NCBI RefSeq assembly: GCF_029955155.1
Contig: NZ_JAPNOZ010000012.1
Span: forward strand, 577,610 to 641,609
Direction of reading: 5' to 3'
Source of the DNA: Psychrobacillus sp. NEAU-3TGS
GTDB lineage: Bacteria; Bacillota; Bacilli; Bacillales_A; Planococcaceae
Length of the DNA: 64,000 nucleotides
The position numbers and the translations under genes are program-made. The notes under the pieces were generated by a model. That model was not told the origin of the DNA, searched no databases, and worked only from the letters and a program-made list of their open reading frames with translations. Positions 26,007 through 35,531 of this stretch are shown in pieces. Position 1 is the stretch's first letter; every line of letters begins with the position of its first letter.

Positions 26007-27748
26007 TATTTAAGCAACTCCTTTACTTGTTTTTCAAGCTGTAATGGTAAGAATGGGGTTCCATCATATTTCAATACATTGATTACTTTATCATGACCGC
26101 CAACATTCATTTTTAAAATGTTTGCTAATTGGCCTGTTGCGTTATTTTCCACAACGACTACTTTTTTCGCATTTGCTACTAGTGGTTGCACTTCTTTTGC
26201 TGGGAATGGGTGGATCAAGCGGATATGTGCATGATTCACTTTCATTCCTTGTGCAATTAGCGTTTGCTGTAATTCTTCTAATACACCTCTAGTAGAATTG
26301 AATCCTACGAATAGAATGTCAGCTTCTTCATAAGGTGCACTTACATAAACTGGGTCGCTGAAGTTCACATGTTGTAGCTTTTTCATTCGTTTATCCATTT
26401 GCGCTTTTCGGTTTGATGCTGCTTCTGAAGGTTTACCCGTTTCATCATGCTCAACGCCTGTAACGTGGTGAATGGCATGTTTCGTACCAGGTAATACACG
26501 AGGAGAAACACCATCTTCTGTTACTTCATAACGTTTGAAGTATGATTTATCTTCTGCTTCTGGTATTTCATCTGTATTTATTAGGTTACCACGGCGAATT
26601 TCGATTTTAGAATAATCAAATGGATCTACTGTTTGTTTACCGAGTGAAAGCTGTAAATCCGATAAAATAATAACTGGAAGCTGTAGTTCTTCTGCTATAT
26701 TAAAAGCTTGAATCGTATCATAAAATGCTTCTTCACCCGTACTTGGTGCTATAACTACTTTTGGAATCTCCCCATGTGTACCATAAATCATTTGCATAAG
26801 GTCCGATTGCTCTTGTTTTGTTGGAAGTCCAGTAGATGGTCCCCCACGCTGCGTATCAACAATAACTAATGGCTGCTCTGTCATACCTGAAAGACCAATC
26901 GCTTCCATCATTAAAGATAAACCAGGGCCCGCCGATGCTGTAAATGCACGTACACCACCGTAGTTAGATCCAATCGCCATTGTAGCTGCCGCGATTTCGT
27001 CTTCTGTTTGAATAACTGCTCCTCCAAATAAAGGCAGCTTTTTAATCATATATTCCATAATTTCAGAAGCTGGCGTAATTGGATATGCTGCCATAAATCG
27101 AACTCCCGCAGCCAAAGCTCCTAGTGCGATTGCATCATTACCAATCATAAACAGTCGGTGTTTGCCGTCTGCAGGGACAAGTTCCCATTCACCTAAACGG
27201 TCTCCTAGCTGTTCAGCCATCGTATCGAAGCCTTGTTGGATCGCTTGCATATTCTTCTCAACAACTTCTTGTCCTTTTTTACCAAATATCTCATCTACAA
27301 CTTCTTGGAAAACTGCTTTATCTAGATTTAATAAGGCAGATGTAGCTCCTATTGCTACCATGTTTTTCATAAGAGATGTACCTAATTCAGCAGCAACCTC
27401 TGTAAATGGAACAATATACATTGGGGCAACGCAATCTTCCGGTGCTACTGGTGAGAATTTAGCATCTGCTAGAATAATGCTCTTTTCGGTTAGTTCTTTG
27501 TAGTTCACATCTATTGTTTCTTGATCGAAGGCTACTAAAATATCTAAATCATCTGGGATTGTACGCACTTGTGTAGGACGTACACAGATTTTGTTGTTTG
27601 TGTGGCCACCTTTAATTCGAGAAGAGAAATGACGGTATCCGTACAAATAATATCCGAGGCGGTTCATCGCCATAGAGAAAATTTCCCCTGTACTTTCAAT
27701 ACCCTCTCCTTGCTGCCCTCCTACTTTCCAAGAAAGCTGTTGCAACAT
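26006..27748 (-). CDS. korA: 2-oxoacid:ferredoxin oxidoreductase, fused gamma-alpha subunit
   Basis: The 580-residue chain fuses the gamma domain (about residues 1-190, with WKVGGQQGEGIESTGEIFS and SSRIKGGHTNNKICVR) to the alpha pyrimidine-binding domain (about 200-580, with GNDAIALGALAAGVRFMAAYPITPASEIMEY, shortened, and QTEDEIAAATMAIGSNYGG). The catalytic TPP-binding loop resides in the beta subunit. This is the two-gene form of the enzyme. It could supply reduced ferredoxin or replace 2-oxoglutarate dehydrogenase under low oxygen. AAGGAG lies nine bases before the ATG. Confidence 0.9.
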   Translation of the reverse strand: MLQQLSWKVGGQQGEGIESTGEIFSMAMNRLGYYLYGYRHFSSRIKGGHTNNKICVRPTQVRTIPDDLDILVAFDQETIDVNYKELTEKSIILADAKFSPVAPEDCVAPMYIVPFTEVAAELGTSLMKNMVAIGATSALLNLDKAVFQEVVDEIFGKKGQEVVEKNMQAIQQGFDTMAEQLGDRLGEWELVPADGKHRLFMIGNDAIALGALAAGVRFMAAYPITPASEIMEYMIKKLPLFGGAVIQTEDEIAAATMAIGSNYGGVRAFTASAGPGLSLMMEAIGLSGMTEQPLVIVDTQRGGPSTGLPTKQEQSDLMQMIYGTHGEIPKVVIAPSTGEEAFYDTIQAFNIAEELQLPVIILSDLQLSLGKQTVDPFDYSKIEIRRGNLINTDEIPEAEDKSYFKRYEVTEDGVSPRVLPGTKHAIHHVTGVEHDETGKPSEAASNRKAQMDKRMKKLQHVNFSDPVYVSAPYEEADILFVGFNSTRGVLEELQQTLIAQGMKVNHAHIRLIHPFPAKEVQPLVANAKKVVVVENNATGQLANILKMNVGGHDKVINVLKYDGTPFLPLQLEKQVKELLK

Positions 27749-27915
27749 ATATAAACATCTCCTTACTGTCTCGTTGAATACTATTTTCTATTATTAAATG
27801 TTTTTTTACCTTCATAAGTTTACCATGAAGTAGTACGATTCACTATGTATTCACAATGTTTTTCCTCAAAATCAGACCTTTGACGGAATCAAATCGTCAC
27901 AATATATTCTAATAA

Positions 27916-27953
27916 ATAAAATGAAGTCGCTACGTTTTACAGTAGCGACTTCA
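27916..27953 (-). terminator. terminator of spoVS
   Basis: GAAGTCGCTAC / GTAGCGACTTC stem with a T-rich tail on the minus strand just after the stop. Confidence 0.8.
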
Positions 27954-27956
27954 CGG

Positions 27957-28223
27957 TTATTTTACCTTTTTCTCTACTAATAACTTCAAAGCAGTTCGAT
28001 CTTCACCCGATATGATGATATCTGTGAAAGCAGGTGAACAAGTTAAGTCTGTACCACTAGGTGCAACAAATCCTCTTGCGATGGCAATTGCCTTAATTGC
28101 CTGATTTAGTGCGCCTGCCCCTACTGCTTGCATCTCTGCATACCCTTGTTCTCTAATTACTGCAACAAGTGCTCCAGCAACTGAATTGGGGTTAGAACGA
28201 GAAGATACTTTTAAAGAATCCAC
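27957..28223 (-). CDS. spoVS: stage V sporulation protein S
   Basis: The 88-residue product carries the SpoVS/Alba-like core: LKVSSRSNPNSVAGALVAVIRE near the N-terminus, then GAGALNQAIKAIAIARGFVAPSG and DLTCSPAFTDI. SpoVS is required for spore coat assembly and for full septation in B. subtilis; related proteins have an Alba-like nucleic-acid-binding fold. AAAGGAG is two bases before an ATG but eight before a GTG at 28223, so the GTG is the likely start. It follows ymdB and rny, as in B. subtilis. Confidence 0.9.
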   Translation of the reverse strand: MDSLKVSSRSNPNSVAGALVAVIREQGYAEMQAVGAGALNQAIKAIAIARGFVAPSGTDLTCSPAFTDIIISGEDRTALKLLVEKKVK

Positions 28224-28308
28224 TATCATTTCTCCTTTTATAGCTAGATTATGAACTTGCTTTCGTCCATAACCTACCTTATGCTTCGGAGTGATTATTT
28301 AGACTCTA

Positions 28309-29106
28309 TTAGCCTTGAAATGGATAATCATCATTAATATAAACTCGTTCTTGGTGAACAGCTTTCCCCGTAGCATTATCTACTTCTACGAAAAAACCAC
28401 TTAATACGGAACGACCACTTTTCGGTACTTCAAAACGAGTCGGCAAATTCGTTTGAAAACGATATAATACATCCTCTTTTTTCATCCCTAATACTTCATC
28501 GTAAGGCCCGGTCATTCCAACGTCAGTTATATACGCTGTACCGCCTGGTAATATACGAGAGTCTGCTGTTTGCACATGTGTATGCGTTCCTACAACGACT
28601 GATGCTTTCCCATCTAGATGCCAACCAAAAGCAATTTTTTCACTTGTTGCTTCCGCATGAAAATCAACAAAAACAATTGGTGATAATTTCTTCGCTTCTT
28701 CTACTAGCTCTGTCGCTTTTTTAAATGGATCATCATGAGGTGGCAAGAATGTTCTACCATGCATATTAATTACCGAAATAGTTTGCCCATTTTTCGTTAC
28801 AGACGTCATCCCTTTTCCTGGTGCTTCTTCTGAAAAATTGGCAGGACGAATCAAATAATCCGTATCATCAATAAAGTCCATAATTTCTTTTTGATCCCAA
28901 GTATGGTTACCCATCGTAACCACATCTACACCCATATATAGCAGGTCTTGAAAAATTTTCTTCGTAATGCCGCGACCAGCCGCAGCATTTTCACCATTTG
29001 CAATGACAACATCTGGATTATATTTTCTTTTTAATCTTGGTAAATAACTTTCTAGTGTATCCCTACCAATCGAACCAACGATATCTCCTATAAATAAAAT
29101 CTTCAT
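28309..29106 (-). CDS. ymdB: YmdB-family metallophosphoesterase
   Basis: The 265-residue enzyme has all metal motifs of TIGR00282 phosphodiesterases: FIGDIVGSIGRDTLE at the start, VIANGENAAAGRGIT, TMGNHTWDQKEI, DFHAEATSEKIAFGW and VVGTHTHVQTADSRI. B. subtilis YmdB hydrolyses 2',3'-cyclic nucleotides and modulates biofilm/motility fate, partly through RNA decay with RNase Y. It lies 50 bp downstream of rny across a terminator. GGAAGTGGG precedes the ATG. Confidence 0.9.
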   Translation of the reverse strand: MKILFIGDIVGSIGRDTLESYLPRLKRKYNPDVVIANGENAAAGRGITKKIFQDLLYMGVDVVTMGNHTWDQKEIMDFIDDTDYLIRPANFSEEAPGKGMTSVTKNGQTISVINMHGRTFLPPHDDPFKKATELVEEAKKLSPIVFVDFHAEATSEKIAFGWHLDGKASVVVGTHTHVQTADSRILPGGTAYITDVGMTGPYDEVLGMKKEDVLYRFQTNLPTRFEVPKSGRSVLSGFFVEVDNATGKAVHQERVYINDDYPFQG

Positions 29107-29126
29107 TATTTACCCACTTCCTTAAC

Positions 29127-29152
29127 GAAAAAAAGGCTTCTTAGTAGAAGCC
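29127..29152 (-). terminator. terminator between rny and ymdB
   Basis: GGCTTCTAC / TAAGAAGCC stem with seven T on the minus strand. It may allow partial readthrough into ymdB. Confidence 0.75.
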
Positions 29153-29158
29153 TTCCTT

Positions 29159-30718
29159 CTATTTTGCGTATTCTACAGCTCTTGTTTCTCGAATAACAGT
29201 TACTTTAATATGACCAGGATAATCTAGTTCTTCTTCGATTCGCTTACGGATATCTCTTGCCAAACGATGAGCAGTAATATCATCGATTTGATCTGGACGA
29301 ACCATAATACGAATCTCTCTTCCTGCTTGAATCGCAAAAGATTTTTCCACGCCATCATAGGATTCCGAAATTTCTTCCAGTTTCTCTAAACGACGAATGT
29401 AGTTTTCTAATGTTTCACTTCTTGCACCAGGTCGTGCTGCGGATAATGCATCTGCAGCTGCAACTAATACGGCAATAACAGAAGTTGCTTCTGTGTCGCC
29501 ATGGTGAGATGCAATACTATTGATAACAACTGGATGTTCTTTGTATTTCGTTGCAAGCTCTACACCAATTTCAACATGACTTCCTTCTACTTCATGGTCA
29601 ATTGCTTTCCCGATGTCGTGAAGTAATCCTGCACGTCTTGCAAGTGTTACATCTTCTCCAAGCTCAGCAGCAAGTAAGCCAGCTAAAACCGCTACTTCTG
29701 TTGAATGCTTCAATACGTTTTGACCGTAGCTTGTACGGTAACGTAAACGACCAAGGATTTTGATCAAGTCAGGATGTAAATTATGAACGCCTACATCAAA
29801 TGTAGTTTGTTCTCCGATTTCTCGAATCTGTTCATCTACTTCTCTTCTCGATTTTTCTACCATTTCCTCAATACGGGCTGGATGAATTCGTCCATCTTGC
29901 ACTAATTTTTCTAGTGCTAGACGAGCAGTTTCTCTTCGTATCGGATCAAATCCTGATAGTATAACAGCTTCTGGTGTATCATCAATGATTAAATCGATGC
30001 CAGTTAAAGTTTCGAGCGTACGAATATTACGACCTTCACGGCCAATGATACGGCCTTTCATTTCGTCATTCGGTAGATTAACAACGGAAACGGTTGTTTC
30101 TGCTACATGATCAGCTGCAAATCGTTGCAACGCAAGTGAAAGAATTTCACGAGACTTCTTATCCGCCTCTTCTTTTGCTCTTGTCTCCGATTCTTTTGTC
30201 ATAACAGCGATATCCGTAGCCAGCTCATTTTCTACTTCTTGAAGAATAACAGCTCTTGCTTCTTCACGTGTTAATGTAGAAATTCGTTCAAGTTCACTTT
30301 GTTGTTTATCAACAAGCTCGTCCACTTTACTTTCTTTTCGTTCGATATGCTGTTGTCTTTCGGTTAGAGCATCTTCTTTACGCTCAAGACCTACTTCTCT
30401 CTTGTTTAGAGCATCATCCTTACGATCAAGGTTCTCTTCTCTTTGTAATAACCGATTTTCCTGTTTTTGCAGTTCCATACGGCGTTCACGGATGTCAGAT
30501 TCTGCTTCATTTCGTAATTGGTGAGTTTCATCTTTGGCTTCTAGTAATGCTTCTTTCTTTAATGCTTCTGCTTCTCGCTTTGCTTCATCTAAGATGAGTG
30601 CAGAAGATTGTTTTGCACCAGTCACTTTTGAATCGTTCACGTTTTTCAGATAAATATAACCAACAACGGCACCGACGAAAAGACCAAGCAAAGCGGAGAT
30701 GATAATTTCATATGGCAT
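29159..30718 (-). CDS. rny: ribonuclease Y
   Basis: The 519-residue protein has the RNase Y plan: an N-terminal membrane anchor ([20 protein letters not shown]), a long Glu/Lys/Arg-rich coiled coil (about residues 35-200), a KH domain with [17 protein letters not shown], and an HD domain with [17 protein letters not shown] and the ending [21 protein letters not shown] (shortened). It is the membrane-bound endonuclease that starts bulk mRNA decay. GGGGGTG lies six bases before the ATG. It is the first gene after a 790-bp gap. Confidence 0.95.
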   Translation of the reverse strand: MPYEIIISALLGLFVGAVVGYIYLKNVNDSKVTGAKQSSALILDEAKREAEALKKEALLEAKDETHQLRNEAESDIRERRMELQKQENRLLQREENLDRKDDALNKREVGLERKEDALTERQQHIERKESKVDELVDKQQSELERISTLTREEARAVILQEVENELATDIAVMTKESETRAKEEADKKSREILSLALQRFAADHVAETTVSVVNLPNDEMKGRIIGREGRNIRTLETLTGIDLIIDDTPEAVILSGFDPIRRETARLALEKLVQDGRIHPARIEEMVEKSRREVDEQIREIGEQTTFDVGVHNLHPDLIKILGRLRYRTSYGQNVLKHSTEVAVLAGLLAAELGEDVTLARRAGLLHDIGKAIDHEVEGSHVEIGVELATKYKEHPVVINSIASHHGDTEATSVIAVLVAAADALSAARPGARSETLENYIRRLEKLEEISESYDGVEKSFAIQAGREIRIMVRPDQIDDITAHRLARDIRKRIEEELDYPGHIKVTVIRETRAVEYAK

Positions 30719-31097
30719 TCGAACACCCCCTATTGCTATTCTTTTTAAGTTTCAGTCGGCTCATATATGAAAGTACATATATGTATTGCCTTTTCATTAT
30801 TTTATAAAGAAATTATACAATTTTAATTGTATAGATGTAGAAATACTCTGTCAAGGAAACGATAGGAATATTATTGGTTTCTACCTGGTTTTTTATGAAA
30901 ATGCGTAATTGCTTTAAAAGAAATACTGAAATCTTACTTCATTAAATAGGGATTACAAGTCTTAGTGAGTTTGAAGGGATTATTCGCTAGTATTTAGTAT
31001 AAAGACATTTTGCTTTGCGTGGTCGTTCGACGTACAGTTTTGTCGCTAACGCCAGCGCGCTAAATCCCAAAAATAATATTGGATAATTAACCCCCAA

Positions 31098-31215
31098 AAA
31101 ATGGATAAGAGCAATCAATTCTTATCTATGAGCAACTAAATTAACCTCGAAAGCAACCAACTTTTCATATAGCAAGTACAGTTAGAGTGAGACAGCAATG
31201 AATAGGGCATATGCT
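31098..31215. repeat. 21-bp periodic array B, copy 1
   Basis: AGCAAYY words start at 31110, 31131 and 31152 (steps of 21), with a slipped one at 31171 and another at 31194 (42 from 31152). The leading TGGATAAGAGCAATCAA and trailing ATAGCAAGTACAGTTAGA match the flanks of the array at 56176-56320, so both are copies of one dispersed element. Confidence 0.8.
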
Positions 31216-31468
31216 ATAAGGATACTGTTCTATAGTTTGCTATAATCCACCTGCTAAGTAAAAAGAATTCGCTAGATTGGTTTTGTCGTGTTTGATGCTT
31301 ACTATGTCGTGTAAAACCACATACTGGAATTTAAAGCAAGCGAATCTTGATTAAATTGGAATTTTGACCAGTGCTCCAGCTAGGCTATTAAAATGTAGCT
31401 CAGCGGTTCTGAATCCTAGTGCAAACTTATTATTGCGTATTATCCTTTAAAACGAATGCTAAAATATC

Positions 31469-31500
31469 AAAAAAAGTCCCTCAACAAGTTGAGAGACTTT
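31469..31500 (-). terminator. terminator of recA
   Basis: AGTCTCTCAACTTGTTGAGGGACT stem-loop followed by T7 on the minus strand, just after the stop. Confidence 0.85.
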
Positions 31501-31507
31501 GATTATT

Positions 31508-32572
31508 TTATTCTTCATCTAATAGTAATTCAAACTCTTCGTCTTCTTCTTCAGGTTCGTGACCTGCAATTGTATAAGAAGATGCAGCAAGTCCTAGAGA
31601 TTCGCGGATTTTCAAAGCGATTTCGCTTTTAATAGTTGGATTTTCTTTTAGGAATTGTTTTGCATTTTCTCTACCTTGTCCTAAACGTTCTTCGTTGTAT
31701 GCATACCAAGAACCGCTTTTTTGGATGATGTCCATTTCTGAACCAAGATCGATAATTTCTCCTTCTTGCGAAATTCCTTCTCCGTACATAATATCTACTT
31801 CAGCTGTTCTAAATGGTGGCGCTACTTTGTTTTTAACTACTTTAACTTTCGTTTTGTTCCCCATAATATCCGTGCCTTGCTTAATTGCTTCTGCGCGTCT
31901 TACTTCTAAACGTACGGAACTATAGAATTTAAGTGCGCGTCCACCTGGAGTGACTTCTGGATTTCCGAACATTACTCCAACTTTTTCACGAATTTGGTTG
32001 ATGAAGATTGCAATCGTGTTAGATTTGTTAATAACACCTGAAAGTTTACGTAATGCTTGAGACATTAGTCGAGCTTGAAGACCAACGTGTGAATCTCCCA
32101 TTTCCCCTTCAATCTCTGCTTTTGGAACAAGGGCAGCTACTGAGTCAATTACTAAAATTTCTACAGCACCGCTTCGAACTAATGCTTCTGCAATTTCAAG
32201 CGCCTGCTCTCCAGTATCTGGTTGTGATAAAAGTAATTCATCAATATTTACACCTAGTTTTTGAGCGTAAACTGGGTCTAATGCATGCTCTGCATCGATA
32301 AATGCTGCTTGACCGCCATTTTTTTGTACTTCTGCAATCGCGTGAAGTGCAACAGTTGTTTTACCCGAACTTTCTGGACCGTATATTTCGATAATACGGC
32401 CTCTTGGATATCCGCCTATTCCTAATGCTGCATCAAGTGCTAAAGAACCACTTGAAGAAGTAGATATTTCACGGTCCGTTTTTTCTCCTAATTTCATAAT
32501 GGAACCTTTACCGAATTGCTTTTCTATTTGTTTTAACGCCATATCGAGCGCTGCTTTACGATCATTAGCCAA
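31508..32572 (-). CDS. recA: recombinase RecA
   Basis: The 354-residue RecA has Walker [14 protein letters not shown], Walker [15 protein letters not shown], the L2 loop region [25 protein letters not shown] (shortened) and an acidic C-terminus ([16 protein letters not shown]). It drives homologous recombination and LexA cleavage. The start is TTG, eight bases after AAGGAGG; no ATG nearby fits. A LexA/DinR box lies about 85 bp upstream of the start, so SOS induction is expected. Confidence 0.97.
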   Translation of the reverse strand: MANDRKAALDMALKQIEKQFGKGSIMKLGEKTDREISTSSSGSLALDAALGIGGYPRGRIIEIYGPESSGKTTVALHAIAEVQKNGGQAAFIDAEHALDPVYAQKLGVNIDELLLSQPDTGEQALEIAEALVRSGAVEILVIDSVAALVPKAEIEGEMGDSHVGLQARLMSQALRKLSGVINKSNTIAIFINQIREKVGVMFGNPEVTPGGRALKFYSSVRLEVRRAEAIKQGTDIMGNKTKVKVVKNKVAPPFRTAEVDIMYGEGISQEGEIIDLGSEMDIIQKSGSWYAYNEERLGQGRENAKQFLKENPTIKSEIALKIRESLGLAASSYTIAGHEPEEEDEEFELLLDEE

Positions 32573-32655
32573 CTATATTTCCTCCTTAGAAGATTCTCTG
32601 ATTTTTATTTCTATCTCTACTATACTAGGTTTTTGAGAAATACACAAGAAAAAAG

Positions 32656-32669
32656 CGAACGTTTATTCG
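32656..32669 (-). promoter_or_regulatory. LexA (DinR) SOS box upstream of recA
   Basis: Minus strand CGAATAAACGTTCG. It fits the Gram-positive CGAACnnnnGTTCG operator with one half-site difference and is close to the known B. subtilis recA box. Confidence 0.8.
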
Positions 32670-32701
32670 TTCATTTTTGCGTCTATTTCATTTTAGTTAC
32701 T

Positions 32702-32735
32702 AAAAACAGCCCAAAATTCAATTTAGGGCTGTTTT
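32702..32735 (-). terminator. terminator of the pgsA-cinA transcript
   Basis: AACAGCCCTAAAT / ATTTTGGGCTGTT stem with a T run on the minus strand, between cinA and the recA promoter. Confidence 0.8.
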
Positions 32736-32755
32736 CTATGTTCAAAATTCAATTT

Positions 32756-34003
32756 CTATAGTCCTCGATCATGCAGTAAGCGTATTAAATAATGGATGGT
32801 AAACTTTACAGCTCTTAATCTGTTTGTATTTCGCATACCTGATAGGCTTAACTTGTAAGAAACAGGTGCCGCATCGTCAAAAGCGATACCAATCCAAACT
32901 GTACCTGCCGGTTGACCACCGTGCCCGTCTGGACCAGCTGCTCCTGTAATGCCAACACCAATATTAGTATCAAACTTCTCTCTTACACGCATAGCCATTT
33001 CCTCTGCACATTGACTAGATACTACGGTGAATTCGTTAATCGTGTCTTCATTTACGCCTAATTGCTGTATCTTTATATCCTCTGTATACGTAATCATACC
33101 ACCAACTAGTGCCTGCCCCATACCTGAAACTGCAGCAAGCTCCGCTTGAAAAAGTCCTGCTGTCATACTTTCTGCGGCAGAGATCGTTAAATTATTTTCA
33201 ACCAAAATATCTCGAAGCTTTGATGCAAGGGAATCATTATTATAGCCATACACAAACTTTCCTACACGATTGTAAATCTCCGTTTGTAAGACATCAATAA
33301 GTTTCCAAGCCTCTTCCTCTGTTTCACTTTTAGCCGTTAATCGTAAGGTAACTTCTCCGTCAGACGCTAGTGGTGCAAGCGTTGGGTTCGTTTGATTGTA
33401 CAATAAATCTTGGACTTCGGTTTCTAGCTCTGCTTCTCCAATGCCATAAAATCGCATAACATGTGACTTAATAATGGATTCATTATGTAGTAGCTTAGAA
33501 AGGATAGGTTTCGCTTCGAATTGGAACATTGGCTCCATTTCTTTCGGTGGGCCTGGTAGTAGAATATACGAATGCGTTTCCGTCGATAAAAACATTCCAG
33601 GTGCCATTCCGTGCTTATTTTCTAAAACAGTACAGCCTTCTAAAACAAGTGCTTGTTTTTTATTGTTTTCTGTCATATTTCGGTTCATGCGCTTGAAAAA
33701 ATCTTCAATATAAATGAGAGCATGTTGATCTAATACAAGGTTTTTGTTTAGATGTTTCGAAATTGTCTCTTTCGTTAAATCATCTTTTGTAGGCCCCAAT
33801 CCTCCTGTAAAAATAATCAGATCTGCTCGATTCTCCGCAATTTTAATAGATTCTACCAAGCGGTCGGGATTATCACCAACAACACTATGATAATAAACAT
33901 CGATTCCTAACTCCGCTAGCTGAGAAGAGATGAACCGAGCATTTGTATTGGAAATTTGACCTAATAATAATTCGGAACCTACCGCAATAATTTCAGCTTT
34001 CAT
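32756..34003 (-). CDS. cinA: CinA, competence/damage-inducible protein A
   Basis: The 415-residue protein has two parts. Residues 1-170 form a MoCF-like pyrophosphatase domain (EIIAVGSELLLGQISNTNA, FTGGLGPTKDDLTKETI). Residues about 250-415 form the CinA C-terminal nicotinamide-nucleotide amidohydrolase domain (ISAAESMTAGLFQAEL, GGMITYTEDIK, GVGITGAAGPDGH). It salvages pyridine nucleotides and, in B. subtilis, is expressed with recA in competence. GGAAGG precedes the ATG. The recA gene follows, with its own promoter. Confidence 0.92.
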   Translation of the reverse strand: MKAEIIAVGSELLLGQISNTNARFISSQLAELGIDVYYHSVVGDNPDRLVESIKIAENRADLIIFTGGLGPTKDDLTKETISKHLNKNLVLDQHALIYIEDFFKRMNRNMTENNKKQALVLEGCTVLENKHGMAPGMFLSTETHSYILLPGPPKEMEPMFQFEAKPILSKLLHNESIIKSHVMRFYGIGEAELETEVQDLLYNQTNPTLAPLASDGEVTLRLTAKSETEEEAWKLIDVLQTEIYNRVGKFVYGYNNDSLASKLRDILVENNLTISAAESMTAGLFQAELAAVSGMGQALVGGMITYTEDIKIQQLGVNEDTINEFTVVSSQCAEEMAMRVREKFDTNIGVGITGAAGPDGHGGQPAGTVWIGIAFDDAAPVSYKLSLSGMRNTNRLRAVKFTIHYLIRLLHDRGL

Positions 34004-34017
34004 AAAAAACTTCCTTC

Positions 34018-34596
34018 CTACTTAGAATCCAGTAACACTCTACGATTTAGATAAAAATAATCAAAACCGGACCATACAGTAAAGAGTAAACAAACATACA
34101 GCATAATCATATCAAACGGAATATGGAACATTTCAAAAAACACATTTCCTAATAATAAAGAAGAAACTGCGATAATTTGTGTCCACATTTTAATCTTGCC
34201 AAGCTGGTTGGCAGCTACGACTTCTCCTTCGTTAGCAAGGATCAAACGTAGCCCTGTTACCGCAAACTCACGGCTAATGATTAAAATAACTACCCAAGCT
34301 GGAGCTGAACCCAGCTGCACTAAAATAATGAGAGCAGCAGACACTAGCAACTTATCTGCCAGTGGATCCAAAAATTTTCCCATATTCGTTACTAAGTTAT
34401 GTTTTCTTGCATAGTAACCATCAATAAAGTCTGTAATCGATGCAACTATAAAAATTATCGCTCCGATTAAATGTCCCATCGGAATTGTTGCACCAAGAAA
34501 GCTAATATCACCCCAGTTAAAAGGGACAAGCATAAACAACATAAATACTGGTATTAAAAAAATTCGGAACATCGTTATTTGATTCGGTATATTCAT
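34018..34596 (-). CDS. pgsA: CDP-diacylglycerol--glycerol-3-phosphate 3-phosphatidyltransferase
   Basis: The 192-residue membrane enzyme carries the CDP-alcohol phosphotransferase signature DG..AR(8)G(3)D(3)D: DGYYARKH...GKFLDPLADK at about residues 62-85. Six hydrophobic helices are visible. It makes phosphatidylglycerophosphate, the first committed step to phosphatidylglycerol. Located between ymfM and cinA, as in B. subtilis. Ends 15 bp before the cinA start. Confidence 0.95.
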   Translation of the reverse strand: MNIPNQITMFRIFLIPVFMLFMLVPFNWGDISFLGATIPMGHLIGAIIFIVASITDFIDGYYARKHNLVTNMGKFLDPLADKLLVSAALIILVQLGSAPAWVVILIISREFAVTGLRLILANEGEVVAANQLGKIKMWTQIIAVSSLLLGNVFFEMFHIPFDMIMLYVCLLFTVWSGFDYFYLNRRVLLDSK

Positions 34597-34646
34597 TTAT
34601 ATGTAACTCCTTTCACTTTCAAACAAAATAGCCATCTATAAGATGA

Positions 34647-35515
34647 CTATTTTTGAAACTGTATGACTAAGTTTTGCGTAACCATATCTGTTGGAAATTC
34701 AACTACTTGGTCATTGATAGACACGGTATTACCAGGAGTCGAACCGAGGCGTACTCGAACTTTTGATGAGTTAGTCACGTCTAATTCGAATGTCTCACCA
34801 GCGCTAACTGCTTGGTCTACCAAAATCTTATTGTCCTGATCTCTTATGTTCAACCAAGTTTTGTTCGTCGCAACTACTTTCAATACATAGTTTTCTCCAC
34901 CAGTTAAATTATACGTAGACGTTTCCCCTTGTGTTTCCACAAAAGTAAGCTGCTCTTCGGCAACAGGCTCTTCTTCTACTACTTCTTCCTCCACCGGCTC
35001 TTCTGGCTCTTCTTTTTCCTGTTCTTCCACGACTGGATCTTTTGTATTGTGCTCTGATTGAGGTTTTTGTTCAATCACCACATTATCATTTGGTTCCACC
35101 ACATCTTTGGAATCTTCGGGTTTATTTTGATATAAAATCCAAACAATTACAATAATTGCAATGATGAACAGTGCAACAACAATCATTGGGAAAGCTTCCA
35201 TAAATTTATTCGACGTACGTCCACCTAAACTTCTTCTAGAGGGCGTCGCAGGAATACTTTTAGAAACGTCGTCATTTGTAGGAGAAGGGATATCAGTTTT
35301 ATACGACTCCAAAAGCTCGTCTCCGTTCAAACCGACTGCCTCTGCGTATTGCTTTATAAATGCGCGCACATAAAATGCGCCAGGCATTGTGGCATAATTT
35401 CCTTCTTCTATACCAGTTAAATACCTTTTTGAATTTTTGTTATTTCTTGTAAATCATCAATACTATAACCTTTTGCTAATCTCGCTTCTTTTAAGCGAGC
35501 GCCAAGTTCCGTCAA
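34647..35515 (-). CDS. ymfM: RodZ-like helix-turn-helix membrane protein (YmfM), frameshifted in this sequence
   Basis: A TTG start at 35515, eight bases after AGGTG, opens TELGARLKEARLAKGYSIDDLQEITK (shortened), the cytosolic helix-turn-helix of RodZ. The frame then stops at KIQKGI. Adding one A to the five-A run at 35426-35430 restores KIQKRYLTGIEEGNYATMPG and leads into the main frame, about 290 residues in all. A transmembrane helix (MIVVALFIIAIIVIVWILY), a Glu/Pro-rich spacer and a C-terminal DUF4115 beta domain follow. It links MreB to the wall machinery in other bacteria. The break is probably a consensus error. Confidence 0.85.
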
Positions 35516-35531
35516 CTAAAACACCTGCCCG

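Larger units (their letters stand above)
30719..31507. other. long intergenic region between recA and rny
   Basis: A gap of about 790 bp without a credible gene. It holds the recA terminator (31469-31500), a 21-bp periodic array (31098-31215) and a pair of TGTCGTGT words exactly 21 bp apart (31284, 31305). The short GC-rich piece 31010-31065 may be a worn repeat. The rny promoter must lie near 30740-30840, where AT-rich palindromes (TACATATATGTA) occur. Confidence 0.6.
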
